Assembly (NCBI GenBank): GCA_964450915.1 | Contig: CAYVFG010000017.1 | Span: 1-20,094 of the forward strand | Length of the DNA stretch: 20,094 bases | Origin: HO2-45-11b sp964450915 | GTDB lineage: Bacteria > Patescibacteriota > Andersenbacteria > UBA10190 | Reading direction: 5' to 3' | Shown here: positions 15,611 through 20,094 of the stretch, piece after piece | Numbering within the stretch: the first letter of the stretch is position 1 | How the letters are laid out: every line of letters begins with the position of its first letter | Made by a program: the position numbers and the translations under genes | The notes under the pieces: generated by a model | The model's input: only the letters and a program-made list of their open reading frames with translations | Told to the model about the DNA's origin: nothing | Database searches by the model: none

Positions 15611-16924
15611 CTATAAGACTGTTTGGCGTATTTTGGAAGGGTTTACATAAAACCCCTTCATATCGCGCCTCCCTATAATCATATCGTATTTCATGTGAGA
15701 ACGGTCAATAAGCGATGCATGTGTTTTAATATTCCTATTTCTCAGGGACATTTCCAGGGAGATTACCGGCCGAGTTTGCCTTCCGAGCGCTCCGCGAACG
15801 CCTTTATGGATAATGACTGGAGAATTAATGCCCAGCCGAATCGCAAGATTTTCATCTATGGTGGTTCTGTATGCTCCAGTATCTATTTTGGCAAGCACGG
15901 GGTATTGTCGCCCTTCATGGTCAAAAATTATGACCTCTTCTTCGATTCCAAGCACGGTATGGCCGTAAATATCCTCAATCTCTTGGTCGAGTTCGGCGCC
16001 AAATAAGTTTTTTGCCAATTGTATCTTTTTTTCAATGCTTTTCATTTTTAGCCCCTCCACTCTGCGCAAGCGGGATTTGAGCGGGGATAGGTTGGCGAAT
16101 TGTATGTCTAATCCTGGTCGTGCGTTTACTTCAAGAACAAGCGGGCCGTCATCTCTGTCTATTGCTATATCTACCCCCACGTAATTAAGCCCGCATGCCT
16201 GGGCTGCTCTCGAGGCAAGCAATAAAATGTCGTCCCAGAAGGGGATTTGAATACCGGAAATTCGTAAGTGGTTGTGGGGCGTTTTGTCTATTGGCTTGTG
16301 GTGCCGGATGGCCGAAGTGGTAAGTCCTGTCGATATATCTATCCCTGCACCGATTCCGCCAGTATGGAGGTTCGCCCTGCCATGGGATTCTTCAGTGGGT
16401 AATCTGAGCATGGCCATCACAGGGACCTGGTTATAAATAATAACTCGAACGTCAGGAATTCCTTTTACGCAATACGGCTTTAATGCGGCATGAATCTTTA
16501 CTCGTTGTTCGAAAAAGGCCGTATCTGGGACGTTTCCCTTTGAAAAATTTCCATCCAAAATATCTTGGATGTGGGCCTTGAGCTCGGGAATGAAAACTTC
16601 CGTCTTATTCGCTTTCACCCAGTTACCCTTTTTATTTCTGCCAAACATCACGATAATGCCGCCTCCGCCAGATGAGGATGTAGGCTTGAGTACGAAAGAA
16701 GCGGGGAGTTTCGTCCACCTGAATTTTCGTAATTCAGTTCGATTGCGGACTACTGCGAATAGGCGTGGCGTTGCTAGGCCCGCTTTTTGGAGAGCTTTTT
16801 TTGTAGCCAGCTTATTATTTGCAACACGGATCGATTCAGGAGAATTGGACTTGATAATATAATCCAACATGCGAGAGTTCATGCCCAAAATATCTCCCCA
16901 TTTTTTATTTAGAAATGCCGCCAT
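15611..16924 (-). CDS. Fusion of RimK-like ATP-grasp ligase and retropepsin-like (RimB-type) protease
   Basis: A 437-residue two-domain protein. Residues about 1-290 are an ATP-grasp ligase like the alpha-L-glutamate ligase/RimK relatives: FVLKPTSSSGGGGI (77-90) with ATP-binding lysine K80 and the Gly-rich loop, FFEQRV (137-142), GIPDVRVIIY (155-164), GVDIAID (250-256) and the metal-binding LEVNARPG (264-271). Residues about 320-437 form a retropepsin-like domain of the family annotated as ATP-dependent zinc protease (PF05618): catalytic aspartate in KIDTGAYRTTID (D348) and the later YDMIIGRRDM (413-422). The ligase would join an amino acid to a peptide or protein acceptor, and the protease could remove or trim it. 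In many proteobacteria these are separate genes beside a 7TM gene. Here they are fused and follow the 7TM gene by six bases. The substrate is unknown. Confidence 0.88.
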   Translation of the reverse strand: MAAFLNKKWGDILGMNSRMLDYIIKSNSPESIRVANNKLATKKALQKAGLATPRLFAVVRNRTELRKFRWTKLPASFVLKPTSSSGGGGIIVMFGRNKKGNWVKANKTEVFIPELKAHIQDILDGNFSKGNVPDTAFFEQRVKIHAALKPYCVKGIPDVRVIIYNQVPVMAMLRLPTEESHGRANLHTGGIGAGIDISTGLTTSAIRHHKPIDKTPHNHLRISGIQIPFWDDILLLASRAAQACGLNYVGVDIAIDRDDGPLVLEVNARPGLDIQFANLSPLKSRLRRVEGLKMKSIEKKIQLAKNLFGAELDQEIEDIYGHTVLGIEEEVIIFDHEGRQYPVLAKIDTGAYRTTIDENLAIRLGINSPVIIHKGVRGALGRQTRPVISLEMSLRNRNIKTHASLIDRSHMKYDMIIGRRDMKGFYVNPSKIRQTVL

Positions 16925-16930
16925 AGCTTT

Positions 16931-18469
16931 TTATTGGATGTATCGAAGGAGATGGCGGAATCGAATATATTCCGTGATGCGCAATCCGCTCCATCGGCCG
17001 AATAAGATGTTAAGAGGAAGCGTTAATAGTACAATTTCCGGGTAGGACACAATAATTGTTCGAAGCAGCTGCCAGCTGACAATAAAGTAGCATCCGATAG
17101 ATAGTACGAGTGTCCATGTAGTGACAGTGAATGCGCTTTTTGCTCCAGACTTAAATTGTAGTGCGATAAATTCTTCCGCAAGCAATGTGAGCATAAGGAT
17201 GGGGAATATGGAGAATGAAGCCAGGATTGAATTATCAGTAGACGCTCCAAGTCCGAACACGAGCAATATTGCAATACTGGCGCTTGTTAAGACGAGGGCC
17301 ATGCGAGGCAAGTAAAGAAGATGGAGTCGTTTTAGGATGAGGCGTGTGAGCGTTCCTGAGAGCAGTACCGCAGAAAAAATAATGAGGCCGTATGGAAGAC
17401 CCATTACCAGGAAGCTAAGCGTTGTCATGGTTGGGGTAATTAGGCCAAATGCTTTCATTCCCACGACTTGTCGCGAGAACGACAGGATAGTGGCAATAAC
17501 GGGCAGCATCAAGATCAGGGTAATGCTATTAATGGGAACGCCTTTATTTACCAAGTAATTGATCCCAAATGATATGAAGTTGGTGATCCCGATGTCTTTT
17601 ACGGTGCGGGCGCTAAACGGGCCAAGCAGCCGATGGTCGATTGGGGAAGTGATAATTGTTTGCTTGGCTTCTTCGGCCGTCATCGGTTCGAGAATTAAAT
17701 CCATTGCCTCTGGTTTTGTAAGCAGGACGTAATTTGGTCGTAGTTGGTCGAACGCGGACTGTGCTGCAGGAGCCAAGACTCCAAAGGGCGTGTTTGATAG
17801 TATGAAGATCCCCTTGTCTTTGATTCCCAAGTCCTCAAACGATAGGTCCGAAGACTGTTTGATGTGTTGGGCAAGTTTTGATAATGCGCTCGAGCCAACG
17901 CTTCCGGATGTTTCGACGAGGATATAGTTTGCTTTTAATACGGCATCCCGCGCATCTAATAACTGGTTAGTAAGCGCTTCTTCCGTTACTGTTTCTGGTC
18001 CGTTTGTTTTTGGTTGGATAACGACGAGTAGAACTTGTTCGCGAGCAGCTTCCTGCTGTTTTACTTCTATTTGATCGCTAGGGAATGAGTTATCGATAAG
18101 GAGAATTGCCACATGGGTAAAGACGGTAACCTGCGTAGTATCCTCGGCAACTTGTCCGCTATCGTCTGTCTGCGTGACTTTTACTGAATACGTGCCAGGC
18201 AGCTTGTATGAGTGACTTACGGATAATCCTTCTGACTTTGAACCATCTCCGAATGTCCAAACAGTGTTTATATGGGCTGGGTCTAGATTTTGTTGGTCTG
18301 CAAGGGAGAAATTGTTTAGTTTTCCAACGAACGACTGGTTGTTTCCTTGGGAAATATGCACGGATAGTTTGTTTTGGGGAGCATCTTGCGCATGCGCTAA
18401 CAAAGCAGTTCCAAGGAGTATTCCTGTCCAGATAGATGCTAAAATTGTCTGTTGGAAAAATGATTTCAT
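16931..18469 (-). CDS. PKD-domain protein with C-terminal 7TM domain (7TM_transglut-like)
   Basis: A 512-residue exported membrane protein. It has a signal peptide (about 1-28, ending AHAQDA), a PKD-type beta domain (about 36-116) with WTFGDGS (71-77), HSYKLPGTYSVKV and a final TVTV-like strand, an alpha/beta region (about 117-290) starting HVAILLIDNS, and a membrane part from about 312 to 490 with roughly seven helices. The C-terminal GRWSGLRITEYIRFR (491-505) matches the end of the seven-helix domain usually fused to an inactive transglutaminase (PF14402). No cysteine is present, so a thiol transglutaminase is ruled out. It partners the ligase-protease fusion encoded six bases downstream. 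The start overlaps the ruvC stop as ATGA. It may sense an extracellular ligand or present substrate. Confidence 0.85.
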   Translation of the reverse strand: MKSFFQQTILASIWTGILLGTALLAHAQDAPQNKLSVHISQGNNQSFVGKLNNFSLADQQNLDPAHINTVWTFGDGSKSEGLSVSHSYKLPGTYSVKVTQTDDSGQVAEDTTQVTVFTHVAILLIDNSFPSDQIEVKQQEAAREQVLLVVIQPKTNGPETVTEEALTNQLLDARDAVLKANYILVETSGSVGSSALSKLAQHIKQSSDLSFEDLGIKDKGIFILSNTPFGVLAPAAQSAFDQLRPNYVLLTKPEAMDLILEPMTAEEAKQTIITSPIDHRLLGPFSARTVKDIGITNFISFGINYLVNKGVPINSITLILMLPVIATILSFSRQVVGMKAFGLITPTMTTLSFLVMGLPYGLIIFSAVLLSGTLTRLILKRLHLLYLPRMALVLTSASIAILLVFGLGASTDNSILASFSIFPILMLTLLAEEFIALQFKSGAKSAFTVTTWTLVLSIGCYFIVSWQLLRTIIVSYPEIVLLTLPLNILFGRWSGLRITEYIRFRHLLRYIQ

Positions 18470-18933
18470 AGTGCTATTTTTTCAGCGCATAATGCCGCCG
18501 CCAATGCGTCTGCAGCGTCATCTGGCTGGGGGATAGAAGTTAAACGCAGTTGTTGTTTTATCATGTTTTGTATTTGTGTTTTTGTGGCAGCGCCGTATCC
18601 AGTCAGCCGCGACTTGATTTGGAGAGGCGTGAGTTCTTGAACGGTTATATGTCGGGCATGCAGGATTTGGAGCAATACTCCCCGTACGTGCGCTGTTTTC
18701 ATGGCAGTTGTAGTATTTCTTCCAAAAAATATTTCTTCGACAACTCCAATGTCCGGATTGTATGTATCTACAAGACTCGTTACGTCTTGCGCGATAATGT
18801 CTAGCCGCTCTTCGAGCGGGTATATGGGAAGCGTCGTAATGCATCCGCATGTAACGAATTGAAAAGGAGCATCGGTGTTTATAATTCCATAACCGGTCCG
18901 AGCAATGCCCGGGTCCAGTCCGAGGATAATCAT
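18466..18933 (-). CDS. ruvC: Crossover junction endodeoxyribonuclease RuvC
   Basis: A 155-residue RuvC counted from ATG 18933. The N-terminal MIILGLDPGIARTGYG places catalytic D7 as in E. coli. The frame is open further upstream but only as yebC overlap. Other acidic residues are in VVEEIFFGRN (E66/E67) and PDDAADALA (D139, D142), completing the RNase H-fold active site. RuvC cuts Holliday junctions as a dimer, normally with RuvAB, which is not in this window. It sits seven bases after yebC, a common pairing in bacteria (yebC-ruvC), and its stop overlaps the PKD-7TM gene start as ATGA. Confidence 0.96.
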   Translation of the reverse strand: MIILGLDPGIARTGYGIINTDAPFQFVTCGCITTLPIYPLEERLDIIAQDVTSLVDTYNPDIGVVEEIFFGRNTTTAMKTAHVRGVLLQILHARHITVQELTPLQIKSRLTGYGAATKTQIQNMIKQQLRLTSIPQPDDAADALAAALCAEKIAL

Positions 18934-18940
18934 ATGTATA

Positions 18941-19453
18941 TTATAAAATATCTGTAACGATTTGCACAGTGTCGTTGTGCGATTCCAATTCATCAACAAG
19001 CGCGTTGGCAGCATCTTTCAACTCACCTTCTAGTTGAACGGGGTATTTAGGATTTTTTTGCTCATCAAATTTCCACTGAACGCTCCCCGGTACGCCAAGC
19101 TGCATTCCGTGCGATTTCATGATCGCTCGGATTTCTGCAACCGTCCTGTTCGGATTATCGGTAAGTGTAATAATAAGAATAGCGATCCCTCCTGGTCCAA
19201 AACCTTCATATGTTACTGTTTGTGTCCCTTTTTTCGCTTGGCGTTCCAAGAGGCGGTCGATATTGCTTTGGGGCATATTTCCTTTCCTTGCTTTCGCGAT
19301 TGCATCTTGCAGGACAGTGTTTGTTTTTGGGTCTGTTCCAGATGCAGTTGCAATTAAAATGTCATGAGAAAGCTTGCCAAATAACTGACTTCTCTTTTTA
19401 TCGGTGACTTCTTTTGCTCGCTTTATTTGGCTCCATTTAGAATGTCCGGACAT
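18941..19453 (-). CDS. yebC: YebC/PmpR/TACO1 family protein, short form
   Basis: A 170-residue protein counted from ATG 19453, whose N-terminus MSGHSKWSQIKRAKEVTDKKR is diagnostic of the family. Further landmarks are the LQDAIAKARKGNMP helix, YEGFGPGGIAILI (82-94), TDNPNRTVAEIR (98-109) and GSVQWKF (123-129). Typical members have about 240-250 residues. Here the sequence jumps from GSVQWKF almost directly to the family's final helix-strand (VDELESHNDTVQIVTDI), so the internal domain of roughly 70-80 residues appears to be missing. YebC proteins were annotated as transcription regulators, and recent work links them to translation of proline-rich stretches. It lies seven bases after the beta-helix gene and seven before ruvC. 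Confidence 0.92.
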   Translation of the reverse strand: MSGHSKWSQIKRAKEVTDKKRSQLFGKLSHDILIATASGTDPKTNTVLQDAIAKARKGNMPQSNIDRLLERQAKKGTQTVTYEGFGPGGIAILIITLTDNPNRTVAEIRAIMKSHGMQLGVPGSVQWKFDEQKNPKYPVQLEGELKDAANALVDELESHNDTVQIVTDIL

Positions 19454-19460
19454 AGTATTA

Positions 19461-20027
19461 TTATATAGTGCAGTTAGCAGTGTTGCGCGCATTTCCAACG
19501 GCGTCAAGGAGAAATGATACGCGCTGGATGCTTGTTCTTGCTTGAGCTGAGCAACTTATTGCGGGGGATGCATGGTGAATCGATACGTTGCTTATTTTCG
19601 ATGTGCTGAAGTCTTGAAGCAGTATTCCTACCCAATGTCGATTTGCCTGATTTGCTTCGTTGGTGATAAACGATATTGGCTTGTTTTCGGTGCCTATAGC
19701 ATACAAGGATCCAAACACGTTTAAGCCGCCAAATTCGCTTACCGCAACCGTAGTTCCTGGTCGAATTGTGAGGGACGCGTTTTTTTCTATGGTAACCAGG
19801 CTATTGATAAGAATAGTACCTTGATCCGGGCCGATGACCATATTGGTGGTTATGTGTGCTGGGAGGGCAAGGCCGTTTGTGGTGACTGGTGTATGAAAAT
19901 TAATGTGCTCCACAGTATCCGGAACGGCCACAATCGGATTTGCGGGAATTTGAATGTGTTGCTGAGCAAAAAATACACATCCTGCGCATATGGCAATAAT
20001 AAGCCAAGAGGCGATATCTGGTTTCAT
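19461..20027 (-). CDS. Membrane-anchored protein with right-handed beta-helix-like domain
   Basis: A 188-residue predicted exported protein. A short N-terminus leads into one hydrophobic segment (about 8-22, SWLIIAICAGCVFFA) that can act as signal or anchor. C17 is preceded by CAG, a poor lipobox, so lipoprotein processing is uncertain. From about residue 62 the sequence shows short repeated strand-turn units (GTILINSLVTIEKNASL, TTVAVSEFGGLNVFGSL, KPISFITNEANQ, WVGILLQDFSTSKISNVSI), the pattern of parallel beta-helices that display solvent-exposed rungs. No catalytic residues of pectate lyase-type enzymes are recognised. Two cysteines in the distal part might pair. It is the first gene of the leftward block and ends seven bases before yebC. 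The function is unknown, with surface or wall binding the simplest guess. Confidence 0.65.
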   Translation of the reverse strand: MKPDIASWLIIAICAGCVFFAQQHIQIPANPIVAVPDTVEHINFHTPVTTNGLALPAHITTNMVIGPDQGTILINSLVTIEKNASLTIRPGTTVAVSEFGGLNVFGSLYAIGTENKPISFITNEANQANRHWVGILLQDFSTSKISNVSIHHASPAISCSAQARTSIQRVSFLLDAVGNARNTANCTI

Positions 20028-20094
20028 ATGGTGCTAGAATACCATGTTTTCCGCGTAGGTAGCTGTAGACATGAGAAGGATAGGTGCCGAGGAG
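20028..20094. other. Upstream region of the leftward block, no gene supported
   Basis: These 67 bases precede the beta-helix gene. On the minus strand TGGTATTCT is a possible extended -10 element about 10 bases before the ATG, with no good -35. A plus-strand ATG at 20071 runs off the edge after eight codons and cannot be judged. Confidence 0.2.

Noticed and set aside
16296..16330. A tRNA-like 5' half (GCCGGATGGCCGAAGTGGT) on the plus strand, resembling tRNA-Leu/Ser beginnings
   Set aside because: It lies inside the ATP-grasp domain coding sequence, and I found no matching acceptor stem, anticodon arm or T-loop downstream.
16931..18469. A transglutaminase or von Willebrand A domain in the middle region of the 7TM protein
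   Set aside because: No cysteine exists for a transglutaminase, and the LLIDNSFP segment lacks the full D-x-S-x-S metal site. I left the region as an unassigned alpha/beta segment.
1..20094. Alternative genetic code with TGA as glycine, known in some CPR lineages
   Set aside because: TGA ends several clear genes (dnaA, rpmH, yidC, ruvC and the ATGA-overlapping glycosyltransferases) at the expected protein ends.
1..20094. CRISPR arrays, insertion sequences, phage genes, riboswitches
   Set aside because: No regularly spaced repeats, transposase motifs, target-site duplications or recognisable riboswitch folds were found. Every gap over 100 bases is in the origin region.
20071..20094. A possible plus-strand gene start running off the right edge
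   Set aside because: Only eight codons are visible and there is no supporting motif.

Overview
This window most likely comes from a member of the Patescibacteria (Candidate Phyla Radiation, Parcubacteria-like). The evidence is indirect: very compact gene packing with many 4-base ATGA overlaps, small versions of core proteins (a 155-residue RuvC, a 170-residue YebC, an 81-residue YidD), few visible Shine-Dalgarno motifs, and an envelope gene set (PKD-7TM protein, ATP-grasp/retropepsin fusion, PBP1A with Ig-like tail) that I associate with this group. TGA is clearly used as a stop codon, so the TGA=Gly code of Gracilibacteria/Absconditabacteria does not apply. No marker gene fixes the lineage further.

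The window holds the chromosomal replication origin. Left of it, from 7831 down to base 1, a leftward run encodes rpmH, rnpA, yidD, yidC and jag. It continues without a gap into a surface-polysaccharide locus: a Wzx/MurJ-type flippase, three family-2 glycosyltransferases, and two tandem O-antigen ligase/polymerase-like membrane proteins, the last cut by the window edge. Between rpmH and dnaA lie a promoter-like sequence and DnaA boxes. dnaA runs rightward. The 230-base dnaA-dnaN gap holds more DnaA boxes and a very AT-rich tract. Strand composition flips from C>G to G>C on the + strand near the start of dnaN, which places the replication start there.

To the right, dnaN, recF, a small DUF721/DciA-like gene and a DEDDy 3'-5' exonuclease gene form a rightward replication/repair set. 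From 12782 to 20027 all genes run leftward. In transcription order they encode an anchored beta-helix-like exported protein, YebC, RuvC, a PKD-domain 7TM protein, a fusion of a RimK-like ATP-grasp ligase with a retropepsin-like (RimB-type) protease, and a class A penicillin-binding protein with Ig-like repeats. This block opposes the inferred fork direction.

Functionally, the window joins chromosome initiation and clamp loading, membrane protein insertion, surface glycan synthesis and export, peptidoglycan synthesis, and a poorly understood amino-acid-ligation/proteolysis/7TM system. The least explained elements are the ligase-protease-7TM cluster, a pair of perfect DnaA boxes inside a glycosyltransferase gene 4.5 kb from dnaA, and a YebC that appears to lack one domain. 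No tRNA, rRNA, CRISPR array, insertion sequence or phage gene was seen.
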